Assembly: GCF_003056345.1 (NCBI RefSeq) | Contig: NZ_PYWB01000015.1 | Location: forward strand, 1-58,592 | DNA: 58,592 bases | Reading direction: 5' to 3' | Origin: Devosia submarina | GTDB taxonomy: Bacteria > Pseudomonadota > Alphaproteobacteria > Rhizobiales > Devosiaceae | In this document: positions 9,275 to 17,717 of the stretch, piece after piece | How positions within the stretch are numbered: position 1 is the first letter of the stretch | How the letters are laid out: every line of letters begins with the position of its first letter | Notes under the pieces: generated by a model | Database searches by the model: none | Seen by the model: only the letters and a program-made list of their open reading frames with translations | Told to the model about the DNA's origin: nothing | Position numbers and translations under genes: made by a program

Positions 9275-10125
9275 ACTCCTTCCTGGAATGCGGCGGGTCG
9301 CACCGGCCGTGCCGCGCCGGAACGGAAGGATTTGAGCCGGTCAAAGGAGGGCAGGGAGTTGATTAGCATTCTGGTGTAATCGTGCTGGGGATTGGCGAAG
9401 ATGTCGCGCACCGAACCCGTTTCAACCAGCTTGCCCTTGTACATCACCCCAAGCCGCGTGACGAAATGGGCCATGAGGGCCATGTCGTGGCCGATCAGAA
9501 TGACGGCGGCGCCGAGATCCTGCTGGACACGGCCGAGCGTAGCGAGCACCTGCTTTTGCACGATCACGTCAAGGGCGCTCGTGGGCTCGTCGGCCAGGAT
9601 TAGCGAGGGCCTTAGGGCGATGCCCATGGCGATGCAGACGCGCTGCTTCATGCCCCCCGAGAGCTCATGCGGGTAGCGATGGCGCACCTCGGGCGGCAGC
9701 CCCACCTGCGTGAGAAGCTCGCGGATAATTGTGGCCCGCTGCCCCCGGGTGTGGCGCACACCATGATCGTCGAATATGTCGCCCATCTGCTCGCCAATGC
9801 GCAGCACGGGGTTGAGTGAGCTCATGGCGCCCTGGGGCACCAGCGAAATCTCGGCAAAGCGCAGGCTGCGATACTCGGCATCCGAAACCTCCGCAAGATC
9901 GCGCCCGTTGAGGCGCATCCGGCCCGAACTCACCCGCCCGCCTCGCAGCATGCGCATCAGCGCCAGGATGGTGGTGGACTTGCCCGAGCCGGACTCGCCC
10001 ACGAGCCCGAAGCGCTCGCCCGGGTTGAGCGAGAAGCTGACATCATCGACGGCACGAAAGACGCCACCCCGGGTGCCATAGTCTATGACCAGCTGGTCGA
10101 CCTCGACAACGGGCACGCTCATCAA
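9271..10125 (-). CDS. Peptide-type ABC transporter ATP-binding protein (DppD-like)
   Basis: A 284-residue ATPase, partner of the DppF-like protein. It has Walker A GESGSGKST, LVPQGAMSSLNPVL, signature LSGGMKQR, Walker B LILADEPTSALD and the GHDMALMAHF switch, followed by the family's YPHELSGG and NPQHDYTRML segments. It is somewhat shorter than the usual 320-330 residues because the C-terminal tail is trimmed. Four-base overlaps with both flanking genes point to tight translational coupling. Confidence 0.9.
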   Translation of the reverse strand: MMSVPVVEVDQLVIDYGTRGGVFRAVDDVSFSLNPGERFGLVGESGSGKSTTILALMRMLRGGRVSSGRMRLNGRDLAEVSDAEYRSLRFAEISLVPQGAMSSLNPVLRIGEQMGDIFDDHGVRHTRGQRATIIRELLTQVGLPPEVRHRYPHELSGGMKQRVCIAMGIALRPSLILADEPTSALDVIVQKQVLATLGRVQQDLGAAVILIGHDMALMAHFVTRLGVMYKGKLVETGSVRDIFANPQHDYTRMLINSLPSFDRLKSFRSGAARPVRPAAFQEGV

Positions 10126-10979
10126 TTAGCCCCCAGCCGCTTGTTGACAAAAGAATCCATGCCTGCAGAGGTCAGCATCAGCCCCACAAAGATCGTGGCA
10201 ATAGTCAGGATAGGCGGCCCCCACCACCACCACATGCCGCGGATGATGGCGCCGTAGAACTGGGCCCAGTAGATGGTCATGCCCAGCGTCAGCTCGTTTT
10301 GCGGGCCAAGGCCCAATGCTTCAAGGCCGACCGTAGCGAGCATGGCATTGGATACGGTGATCACGAAGCTGGCGGCGATAAAAGGCAGCAGATTGGGCAG
10401 CACCTCGACGAACACGAGCTTGAGCCCGGATGTGCCGTTGAGGCGGGCCACCTGCACATAGCCGCGCTCGCGCAGCGACAGGGTCTGCGCCCTGATGGTG
10501 CGCGCGGCCACCATCCAGGACAGGGTGGCAACGATCACCGCCATCAACTCCACTGTCATTTCGCGGACATTGGCCGCTACCAGCACGAGAATGGCGATGC
10601 CTGGAATGGTCATCATCACATCGGAGGCAAGACGGATCACCGTGTCCACCCAGCCGCCCGCGAATCCGGCAACCAGCCCTAGAGCTACCCCGACCGAGAG
10701 GCTGATCAAACCGGCCGTGATGCCGATGCGCAGCGTTTGGGGCATGGCGAGGATCATCACAGTGAACATGTCGCGACCTTGTCCGTCGGTGCCGAACCAG
10801 TGTTCTGGCGTTGGCGGGGAGCGGGGAATGGTTGCGCCGACGCGGCTATTGGCGAAATCAACGAAAAACGGACCCAGCACGGCCAGAAGGCAGATGGTCA
10901 GCAACAGCAACAGCCCCAGCAACAGGGTCTTGTTGCGCGCGAGCTCGGCAGCAAAGGAAGAGAAGCGGCCCATGGTCAT
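10122..10979 (-). CDS. Peptide-type ABC transporter permease (DppC-like)
   Basis: A 285-residue permease. The N-terminal membrane anchor (about residues 18-38) is followed by the typical LLGTDxxGRD-like segment, here HWFGTDGQGRDMF, and about five further transmembrane helices. The EAA loop region reads ERGYVQVARLNGTSGLKLVFVEVLPN. It overlaps the DppB-like and DppD-like genes by four bases each. Confidence 0.9.
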   Translation of the reverse strand: MTMGRFSSFAAELARNKTLLLGLLLLLTICLLAVLGPFFVDFANSRVGATIPRSPPTPEHWFGTDGQGRDMFTVMILAMPQTLRIGITAGLISLSVGVALGLVAGFAGGWVDTVIRLASDVMMTIPGIAILVLVAANVREMTVELMAVIVATLSWMVAARTIRAQTLSLRERGYVQVARLNGTSGLKLVFVEVLPNLLPFIAASFVITVSNAMLATVGLEALGLGPQNELTLGMTIYWAQFYGAIIRGMWWWWGPPILTIATIFVGLMLTSAGMDSFVNKRLGAN

Positions 10980-11986
10980 TTTCCCTTCGCGATGCGCGGA
11001 TCGATCAGCGGGTAGATCAAATCAAGGATGAACATGGCGATGGCGATCGAAACCGACAGCAGCAGCACGATGCCCTGGACCACGAAGTAATCCTTGGACT
11101 GGATGGCCTGGTAGAGCCGGAAGCCAATGCCGGGATAGGAGAAGATGACCTCCACCAGAATGGCCCCCGAAACAATATGACCCAGCGCCATGGCCAGCTT
11201 GGTCATCTGCGGCAGCAGGGCATTGCGCATGCCGTAGCGCAGGAAAATGCGCCTTGGCCTGAGTCCCTTGGCGTCGGCCAGCGCGATGTAGTCTTCGCCG
11301 AGCACCGATACCATCATGCCGCGCATGCCGATGGCCCAGGCGCCGATCTCGGCGATGATGATCGACAGGAGCGGCAGGGTGGCGTGCCAAGCAATGGCGC
11401 GGATGGTTTCCAGATTGAAGCCCGCGCTCATGCCGAACGGCATGCCCCCACCGGCCGGGAAAATCCTGAACACCACCGCAAAAAAGTAAAGCAGGATCAT
11501 GCCAATCAGGAAGTAAGGGACGGAGGACAGCAGCAGCACGCCCGAGCCGAAGCTCTTGAGGAGCCGGGGACTGCGCGGCCAGCCCATCAGGCCGCCCAGC
11601 AAGGTCCCGACCGTGAAGCTGACCAGTGTCGCAAAGCCCAATAGACCCAGCGTCCAGGGCAGTCCGGCCAGAATGGCGTCTCCCACCCGTTCGGGGTAGT
11701 TGGTCAGCGAAAAGCCCAGGTCGAGGCTAAACACCGACTGCCAATAGGCCAGGTACTGCGTGACGATGGACTGATCGAGCCCGAACCGGGCGCGGTAGGA
11801 GGCGACCATCGCGCCCACATCGCCCATGGCACCGCCGCCCGAGGCCATCAGCTGGTTGAGCTGGTTCTCGATCGGATCGCCCGGCATCAGGCGCGGCAGA
11901 GCGAAATTGATCGACACCGCCAGAAACACCACCAGCAGCATGATGCCAAACCGGCGCGCGACATAATCCCAATAGTTCGCTGTCAT
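10976..11986 (-). CDS. Peptide-type ABC transporter permease (DppB-like)
   Basis: A 336-residue permease with the family N-terminus (YVARRFGIMLLVVFLAVSINF, then LPRLMPGDP). It has about six transmembrane segments and an EAA-type loop at EDYIALADAKGLRPRRIFLRYGMRNALLP. The start lies nine bases after the stop of the dehydratase gene. It forms the heterodimeric channel with the DppC-like protein. Confidence 0.9.
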   Translation of the reverse strand: MTANYWDYVARRFGIMLLVVFLAVSINFALPRLMPGDPIENQLNQLMASGGGAMGDVGAMVASYRARFGLDQSIVTQYLAYWQSVFSLDLGFSLTNYPERVGDAILAGLPWTLGLLGFATLVSFTVGTLLGGLMGWPRSPRLLKSFGSGVLLLSSVPYFLIGMILLYFFAVVFRIFPAGGGMPFGMSAGFNLETIRAIAWHATLPLLSIIIAEIGAWAIGMRGMMVSVLGEDYIALADAKGLRPRRIFLRYGMRNALLPQMTKLAMALGHIVSGAILVEVIFSYPGIGFRLYQAIQSKDYFVVQGIVLLLSVSIAIAMFILDLIYPLIDPRIAKGK

Positions 11987-11995
11987 CGCGTCCGC

Positions 11996-13189
11996 CTATG
12001 CCCGCATGGCTTCTAACAGGTCTTCGGTAAGGCCAAGCCCGAAACCGGGCGCGTCATTGGGCACGAGGCGGCCATTCTCCGGCACGGCCATCCCGGGAAA
12101 CACCAGCGTTTCCTTGAGCGGCACGCCGGCACCGGCGCCCACGAAATACTCTCCCCAGCGCACATTCGCATTGGCAAAGCTGAAATGCTGGCCATAGGGG
12201 GTATTCATGCCGGCATGTAGCATCACTTCGATGCCGGACGCTTCGGCCAAGTGATTGATGCGCTGGCAGGCGGTGAAGCCGCCGACCCAGCAGATGTCGG
12301 GCTGGAAAATGTCGGCCAGCCCCCGCTTGGCAGCGTGGGCAAACGGAAACTGGGTGTACCAGTGCTCGCCGGTGGCCAGCGACATGAAGGGCACGCGGCG
12401 GCGCAAGGTTTCATGGGCATCGAGGTTGTCGGGGTTGAGGCAATCCTCGATCCAGCGCAGGCCCAGGGGGCGCAGGCGTTCGGCCAGGCGAACGGCGAAT
12501 TCCACGTCGAAAGCCATCCAGCAGTCGAGCATCAGTTCCACGTCGGGCCCGATCAGCTCGCGGGTCCTTGCCACCAGGTCCTCGTTCTTGGAGATCGCGT
12601 CCAGGCCGTCGAACAAACCGTAGGGGCAGGCCAGCTTAGTGGCGGCAAAGCCAAGCTCCATGTGCCATTCGGTGTCGTTGCCCGTCGCATAGCAGAACTG
12701 GTTCTCCCGGGCTGGTCCTCCCGCCAGTTCATAAACCGGCGTGTTGAGCAGCTTGCCCTTGAGGTCCCACAGCGCCAGATCAACCGCGCTGATGGCATAG
12801 GATGTCAGCCCCCCCGAGCCATAGGGCATGGACATGCGCATCATCATGTCCCAGACACGGTCGGTGGCCATGGCGTTCTCGCCGACAAGCAGGGGCGCGA
12901 AGTGCTCGTTGATGAGGCTGATCACGGGCTGGCCGTTACGGGTGACGCCAAAGCCGGTGGTGCCGTCATCGGCCGTGACCAGACAGCCCACCGGGCCGTC
13001 ATAGCGCCAGGTGGAGCGCAGTCTCTTGAAGCGTTCATAGCCCGACATCGGCCCTGCGACTTCCGCCCCGGCCGTCCAAGGCGGACGCTTGGGGGGGGTC
13101 CTTTCGGTACCCAGATCGCCTTTGTAGAGGGCTCCTACCATCTCGCTGCGGATTGCAAAGGCTTGGATCTTCTGGATTTTAGCCATCAA
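11996..13189 (-). CDS. Enolase-superfamily sugar acid dehydratase, L-rhamnonate dehydratase-like
   Basis: A 397-residue mandelate racemase/muconate lactonizing enzyme family member. Visible metal ligands are Asp222 (LMLDCWM), Glu248 (IEDC) and Glu275 (GEHW). Asp298 (QPDICWVGG) and His325 (MLHAGMN) form the general acid/base dyad. Segments YGSGGLTSYAISAVDLALWDLKGK, MLDCWM and NGR near the C-terminus resemble E. coli L-rhamnonate dehydratase (RhmD). With a rhamnose mutarotase gene two genes away, the likely reaction is L-rhamnonate to 2-keto-3-deoxy-L-rhamnonate. A related 6-deoxy or pentonic acid cannot be excluded. It lies between the binding-protein gene (66 bases upstream) and the permease genes. 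Confidence 0.82.
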   Translation of the reverse strand: MMAKIQKIQAFAIRSEMVGALYKGDLGTERTPPKRPPWTAGAEVAGPMSGYERFKRLRSTWRYDGPVGCLVTADDGTTGFGVTRNGQPVISLINEHFAPLLVGENAMATDRVWDMMMRMSMPYGSGGLTSYAISAVDLALWDLKGKLLNTPVYELAGGPARENQFCYATGNDTEWHMELGFAATKLACPYGLFDGLDAISKNEDLVARTRELIGPDVELMLDCWMAFDVEFAVRLAERLRPLGLRWIEDCLNPDNLDAHETLRRRVPFMSLATGEHWYTQFPFAHAAKRGLADIFQPDICWVGGFTACQRINHLAEASGIEVMLHAGMNTPYGQHFSFANANVRWGEYFVGAGAGVPLKETLVFPGMAVPENGRLVPNDAPGFGLGLTEDLLEAMRA

Positions 13190-13229
13190 GGATTACCCTC
13201 GGAGTGTTCGAATGCTGGAAGAAGGAGGA

Positions 13230-13243
13230 GGCGGCACTCCGCC
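13230..13243 (-). promoter_or_regulatory. Short hairpin after the binding-protein gene
   Basis: GGCGG-CACT-CCGCC sits in the 66-base gap between the peptide-type binding protein and the dehydratase gene. It is weaker than the matching hairpins in the other three importer operons but in the same place, just downstream of the binding-protein stop codon. Confidence 0.35.
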
Positions 13244-13255
13244 CCCTTGATGGCC

Positions 13256-15037
13256 TCAGGGCTGGGTGGGAGTCAGGTTGTGAACCACAAGGGCAAAGCC
13301 TTCCCAGGGCAGATAGGGTGCCACATAGGGGTTTTCGGCATTGGGATAGCCGGTCCAGTAGGTGGAGTTGAACACTAGGGTGTGGAATTCCTCGGCCAAG
13401 GAAATCTCCGGCAGGTCGCGGGCAAAGATCGCCGTCGCCTGCTTGACCAGTTCCACATAGTCCGCATTGTCCGGCGAAGGCTGCATCTGCTCCATCTGGT
13501 CGAGAAGGGCGTCCAGTTCGGGATTGGCGTAGCGCGTCGGAGCCCGCAGGTTCGTAGAGCTTTCGCCCGGGGCGGCGGCGTATTTGGAGTGGAAGTGCTC
13601 CAGCGTCTGCCAGGGATCGTAAAGGCTGCCGCAATGGGGGCCGATATTCATCTGGAAATTGCCAGCCACCATGGCGTCGGTCAGGGCCGTGCCCTGCTGC
13701 ACCGACAGCAGGGAATCAAAGCCGGCCGTCTGCAACTGCTGGGACAGCACCGGGCCGATCGGATCGCCCTGGGCGACCTGCAGCTCGATCTGCAAGGGAC
13801 TGCCATCCGCATTGGCCCATTTGCCGTTGGCATTCCGGGTGAAGCCGGCGCCTTCCATCAGCCCGGCCACCTTCTCGGGGCTGTGCGAGTTCAAATCGGC
13901 GACGCCGGGCACCTCGGTGAGCTGATCCACATAATCGACCAGGCCCTGATAGGACGACATCGGCAACACGGCTTCGGCAACGGACCCTTCATAGGCCAGG
14001 TTCACCACCTGGCTGCGATCCACGGCGGCATTGATGGCCTGGCGCAGGGCTACGTTGTCGAAGGGCGCCTGCTGGGTGTTGAAGCGGATGGCGAAGGTGC
14101 AGCCATCGGGGGCCCCCCAGACCGGGCCTTGCGCATTCCATGACACCAGGCCCGGGTTCTGGAAGCGGATGGCTTCGAACTGCCCGGGCTGGATGGAGCG
14201 GCCCATATCGATCTGATTGCCGGCAAACAGCTGCGGCATCGCTTCCTGGGTCGCTGGAACATAAACCATGCGCTGCACCTGTGGCACGGCCTTGGCGACG
14301 CCCGCATCAACAGCCCACCAGCTGTCGCGCAGATCATAGATCACCGAACTCGCATCGGCCTTGACCAGCTTGAATGGCCCGGTGCCCACCGGCCAGCCCT
14401 TTTCGAGGTCGAGATTGTTAAAGGTCATGGGATCCTGACCTTCCCAGATATGCTTGGGCACCACGACAAAGCGCGTCGACTGGCCCGTGGCAAGGAAATC
14501 GGCCGCCCAGCGCGGGCCGGCCTTGTTCAGGGTCACCTTGACGGTCAGGGGATCAACGACCCCGGCCGACTTCACCCATTCGGCAATAGCCGAGGAGAAC
14601 ATCAGGTCCGGCGCGGCGCCCTTTAACATGTCGAAGGTGAAGGCGACGTCCTCGGCATCCAAGGCTTCACCATCGCTCCATTTGACTCCGTCGCGCAGCT
14701 TGATGGTGATTTCGGTGAAATCGTCGTTGTAGGTGTAGCCCTCGGCCTGCCAAGGGATCAGCTCGTTGGTGTTGTGGTTGGTATAGAACAGCGCTTCGTT
14801 AACGGTGTAATGCAGGCTGTTGCGCTGGTGCAGCAGCACGCCGGCATAGGGATTGAAATTGTCAGGCGCGGGGACCTGATTGTGGAAATCCCAGCCTTGG
14901 CTGATCAATGTGCGGTTCCGCGGCACATCCGGAAGGGATTGTGCGGTGGCAAGGCTGGTGCCCATCATCAGCCCGGCGAGCGCGCTGGCGCCCGCAAGCC
15001 GGAACAACTGCCGTCTCAGGTTTGGTTTGGTGCTCAT
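13256..15037 (-). CDS. Peptide-type ABC transporter substrate-binding protein (family 5)
   Basis: A 593-residue periplasmic protein of the SBP_bac_5 (oligopeptide/dipeptide) family. Landmarks are DGVKWSDGEALDAEDVAFTFDMLKG, GTGPFKLVKAD and ALRQAINAAVDRSQVV. The start at 15037 follows a GGGAGGAA ribosome site; an upstream in-frame extension is rejected. The N-terminus (Arg8-Arg9, then QLFRLAGASALAGLMMG) looks like a twin-arginine signal. The gene sits between the rhamnose mutarotase and dehydratase genes, so the ligand is more likely a rhamnose-containing saccharide or sugar acid than a peptide; peptide-family importers for oligosaccharides are known in rhizobia. That specificity is inferred. 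Confidence 0.88.
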   Translation of the reverse strand: MSTKPNLRRQLFRLAGASALAGLMMGTSLATAQSLPDVPRNRTLISQGWDFHNQVPAPDNFNPYAGVLLHQRNSLHYTVNEALFYTNHNTNELIPWQAEGYTYNDDFTEITIKLRDGVKWSDGEALDAEDVAFTFDMLKGAAPDLMFSSAIAEWVKSAGVVDPLTVKVTLNKAGPRWAADFLATGQSTRFVVVPKHIWEGQDPMTFNNLDLEKGWPVGTGPFKLVKADASSVIYDLRDSWWAVDAGVAKAVPQVQRMVYVPATQEAMPQLFAGNQIDMGRSIQPGQFEAIRFQNPGLVSWNAQGPVWGAPDGCTFAIRFNTQQAPFDNVALRQAINAAVDRSQVVNLAYEGSVAEAVLPMSSYQGLVDYVDQLTEVPGVADLNSHSPEKVAGLMEGAGFTRNANGKWANADGSPLQIELQVAQGDPIGPVLSQQLQTAGFDSLLSVQQGTALTDAMVAGNFQMNIGPHCGSLYDPWQTLEHFHSKYAAAPGESSTNLRAPTRYANPELDALLDQMEQMQPSPDNADYVELVKQATAIFARDLPEISLAEEFHTLVFNSTYWTGYPNAENPYVAPYLPWEGFALVVHNLTPTQP

Positions 15038-15105
15038 AGTTTCCTCCCAGTTGGTGCATCGGGTTTGCCCTTTGCGTTTGCAGTCTGACCTTTGGTCCGT
15101 TGGCC

Positions 15106-15435
15106 TCAGGCCGTCAGATGAAAGACTTGTTCGATCGGTTCGCGCTTTGGCCTGTCCCCATCCATGTCGAGGACATCGGCCATGAACTCTCGCCACCGCA
15201 GGATCACTGGATCAGTCGGCGCCGCGGGGTCCGGCACATGCCGTCGCAAAATATGGCCAAAGACCTGCCTGCTTGGTTCATGCAGGAAGATGTCGTAGTG
15301 GACGATGCCGGAGGCCCTGAGAGCCGCCAGCATCTCGGGCCAGATCTCGTTATGGCGCCGGCGATACTCGGCAATCCGCCCGGGGCGGATGGTGAGGATG
15401 AACACCTCGCTGTGCAGGCCTGCCCAATTAGTCAT
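15106..15435 (-). CDS. rhaM: L-rhamnose mutarotase
   Basis: A 109-residue protein of the RhaM/RhaU family (dimeric alpha-beta barrel). It interconverts the alpha and beta anomers of L-rhamnose. The hallmark RRHNEIWPEML (residues 26-36), the HYDIFLHE strand with a catalytic-region His-Tyr, and the C-terminal IEQVFHL closely match characterised mutarotases. Its start overlaps the upstream dehydrogenase stop by four bases. This gene is the clearest evidence that the operon handles L-rhamnose or a near analogue. Confidence 0.88.
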   Translation of the reverse strand: MTNWAGLHSEVFILTIRPGRIAEYRRRHNEIWPEMLAALRASGIVHYDIFLHEPSRQVFGHILRRHVPDPAAPTDPVILRWREFMADVLDMDGDRPKREPIEQVFHLTA

Positions 15436-16469
15436 TTAGTGCCGCCCGATGCGATCTGAACGGCCGCGCCGTTCGCCTGGCTGGATGCGAGCATCGCTGC
15501 AATTGTGGCGGTGGTTCGGGCCCCGATTTCTCCTGGCGACAGGTTCTGCCCGTGCCCCAAGGCGAGGTCGACCAGAGCGTCCACCGGCCCCTTGCAGTTG
15601 TAGACCCAGGCACCCGGAGCGATAGCCACCACCTCGTTGCGTCCGTCATGGCGGCGGATTTCGCAGAAATCCCGGTCAAGCTCGGCCACCATGATACCTT
15701 CGGAGCCGGTCAGGAAAAAGCGCATGAGGCCGCGATTGCCCTGGGGCATGGCGGCGGCGCCCGAGATCGCAACAACGGCGCCGTTGCTGAGACGGAGGGT
15801 GGCCGAATCGGCTAGGTCGACCCCCTCGTGCAGGAGGCTGTTGGCCGAAACGGACACCGGATGGAGCCCTGTTAGGAAAAACAGCAAGGCCAGGGAATGG
15901 GACAACTGTCCAAAGGCAAAGCCACCGCCGCGCGAAGGGTCCTGCCAGGTGGACCGGTCCGGCTGGAAAAACGAGGTCTGCCAGCTTTGGAGGCCCTGGT
16001 CACCGGCAAACACATCCCGCGTGGCGGAGATGAAGCTCGTCATGACGTGTTCGATACGGCCGATCGCGCCATCGGCTACGCGCTGCCGCAGGCCGTCGAT
16101 TTGATCGAGATAGTTGTAGCCGTTGGCCAGGAGGAGGTGCCGATCACGAGCGCGGGCGATGCGCACCAGTTCCCAAGCTTGGTCCGGATCAAGGGTCATC
16201 GGCTTTTCGCACAGCACATGGGCGCCTCCTTCGAGCGCTGCCCGGGCGTGCTCAAAGTGTAGGTCATGGGGCGATGCGACAACCACAATGTCGGGTTTGC
16301 GGGCGAGCACCGGACCGGCAGCTTCAGATCCGAAGCGGAAGCCGAAATGGGCGCGTACGCGCTCGAGCTCGCTCGCTCCAAGCCTGCACACTCCGTCCAG
16401 CTCGACCTCGGCGCGCCTGGCAAGTGCGGGAATATGGTTGTGCGCGGCATACCAGCCAGCGCCGATCAC
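15432..16469 (-). CDS. Gfo/Idh/MocA family oxidoreductase
   Basis: A 345-residue NAD(P)-dependent sugar dehydrogenase as drawn from a GTG codon. The Rossmann motif VIGAGW starts immediately, and LCEKPMT (near residue 88) carries the catalytic Lys of the EKP motif. A C-terminal beta-sheet domain follows. Relatives oxidise pyranoses or their inositol analogues, so this may make rhamnono-lactone. The GTG at 16469 has no ribosome site in reach. A GGGAGGAG (16503-16510) lies six bases before an in-frame ATT at 16494-16496, which would add nine residues (reading SDQCLRAS after the initiator) and give the usual spacing before the Rossmann strand. It is the first gene of the operon. Confidence 0.85.
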   Translation of the reverse strand: MIGAGWYAAHNHIPALARRAEVELDGVCRLGASELERVRAHFGFRFGSEAAGPVLARKPDIVVVASPHDLHFEHARAALEGGAHVLCEKPMTLDPDQAWELVRIARARDRHLLLANGYNYLDQIDGLRQRVADGAIGRIEHVMTSFISATRDVFAGDQGLQSWQTSFFQPDRSTWQDPSRGGGFAFGQLSHSLALLFFLTGLHPVSVSANSLLHEGVDLADSATLRLSNGAVVAISGAAAMPQGNRGLMRFFLTGSEGIMVAELDRDFCEIRRHDGRNEVVAIAPGAWVYNCKGPVDALVDLALGHGQNLSPGEIGARTTATIAAMLASSQANGAAVQIASGGTK

Positions 16470-16512
16470 AGAGGCACGTAGACATTGGTCGCTAATCTCT
16501 CACTCCTCCCTT

Positions 16513-16528
16513 GTGTTAGCGCTGTCCA
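16513..16528. promoter_or_regulatory. Candidate LacI-type operator, operon side
   Basis: GTGTTAGCGCTGTCCA contains the AGCGCT core typical of LacI-family operators. It shares twelve consecutive bases (TAGCGCTGTCCA) with the second site at 16634-16649. It lies just upstream of the dehydrogenase gene, beside its ribosome site, and is well placed to repress the minus-strand operon. Confidence 0.5.
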
Positions 16529-16633
16529 TTAGCGCGCCAATCTGAAAGCTGCTGTGTTCTTTGATTCGCGAAAGGACTAATGCAGCGGTTGCTCAAGCAG
16601 CCGCCCTCGGGTAAAAGGCTGCAGGCCAGCGGT

Positions 16634-16649
16634 TGGATAGCGCTGTCCA
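16634..16649. promoter_or_regulatory. Candidate LacI-type operator, regulator side
   Basis: TGGATAGCGCTGTCCA is a 16-base palindrome with a single mismatched pair, centred on AGCGCT. It lies 18 bases before the LacI regulator start, which suggests autoregulation and control of the divergent operon. Confidence 0.6.
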
Positions 16650-16667
16650 CAACCTAGAGTTACCATC

Positions 16668-17717
16668 ATGGTCGATCACCCGTCAAGCGATGCCGAAGCA
16701 GCTCATGCTGAAGTTGAACTCTCCACGGTCCGGCTGCAGGAAGTGGCCGAAGCGGCTGGCGTATCGACCATAACGGTCTCACGCTGCATCAACAATCCAG
16801 CCCGGGTTTCTGAAAAAACTCGTGAGCACGTACTCAAGATTGCCAACCGCATGGGCTATATCCCTAACCGGCTGGCATCTAGCTTAGCTTCGGCCCGCTC
16901 CATGGTCATCGGCGTTGTCGTGCCCACTATTGCCAACCCCATTCACGGCATGGTGTTACAGGGCGCGGCCGATATCCTGGAGCCGGCGGGCTACCAGGTC
17001 TTGTTGGGCAATTCGCATTTTTCCAAGCAAAGCGAGTTCGAGCTGGTACGCACTTTTCTGGGGCATCGTGTCGACGGCATCTTGCTGACCGGACGCGACC
17101 ACTTGGAGGAATGCCTCGACTTGCTGGCTCGCTCCCGCACCCCGATGGTCGAGATGTTCGACTACAATCCCGAACCATCTGACATGGCTGTAGGCTCTTC
17201 CAATTTCGATGCTGGTGCCTCGCTCGGTCAATACCTGATCGCGCGCGGACGTCGCCAATTCGCTTATGTCGGCCATACCGGGCTGGACGACAGCCGCATG
17301 ATCGCGCGCTTGCAGGGGCTGATCAAGGTTTGCGAAGCGGCGGGGCTGGCGCCGCCGCGGCACTACGAGATTTCGAGCGACCCCGGCACTGGCACCGGAG
17401 GTGAAGTGGTCGGCACCATCCTGCGTGATGTGCCGGAGATTGATGCGGTGGTCTTTGCCGGTCACCAGGTGGCAGTGGGCGCGATCCGCTATTCGGTGGA
17501 TGTGGGGATTGCCGTGCCGCAGCGCCTCGCCATTGCGGGTTTTGGCGATTCCCCGATTGCCAAGTGGATAACACCATCACTGACTACGGTGCGATTTCCG
17601 GTGCGGGAAAACGGTATCGAGGCGGGCAAGTTAATGCTGTGGCGACTGCAGGGCAAGCAGTGCAAGCAGCGCTCGATCCGGCTAGGATTTGAGATTCTAG
17701 GTCGCGACAGTGCCTGA
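16668..17717 (+). CDS. LacI family transcriptional regulator
   Basis: A 349-residue repressor. The helix-turn-helix at residues 22-41 (LQEVAEAAGVSTITVSRCIN) and hinge region (RMGYIPNRLASSLASARS) are typical, followed by a periplasmic-binding-protein-like effector domain (about 60-340) with VIGVVVPTIANP. A 16-residue N-terminal extension precedes the usual start; no better start is seen. It is divergent from the rhamnose-type operon, with two AGCGCT operators between, so it is the probable local repressor. The effector is likely the sugar or an early acid intermediate. Confidence 0.92.
   Translation: MVDHPSSDAEAAHAEVELSTVRLQEVAEAAGVSTITVSRCINNPARVSEKTREHVLKIANRMGYIPNRLASSLASARSMVIGVVVPTIANPIHGMVLQGAADILEPAGYQVLLGNSHFSKQSEFELVRTFLGHRVDGILLTGRDHLEECLDLLARSRTPMVEMFDYNPEPSDMAVGSSNFDAGASLGQYLIARGRRQFAYVGHTGLDDSRMIARLQGLIKVCEAAGLAPPRHYEISSDPGTGTGGEVVGTILRDVPEIDAVVFAGHQVAVGAIRYSVDVGIAVPQRLAIAGFGDSPIAKWITPSLTTVRFPVRENGIEAGKLMLWRLQGKQCKQRSIRLGFEILGRDSA

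Noticed and set aside
8417..13378. Long plus-strand frames (320, 277 and 375 codons) opposite the Dpp-type transporter and dehydratase genes
   Set aside because: Low-complexity His/Gln/Gly/Arg-rich translations with no motif; the opposite strand carries well-supported genes with overlapping stops and starts.
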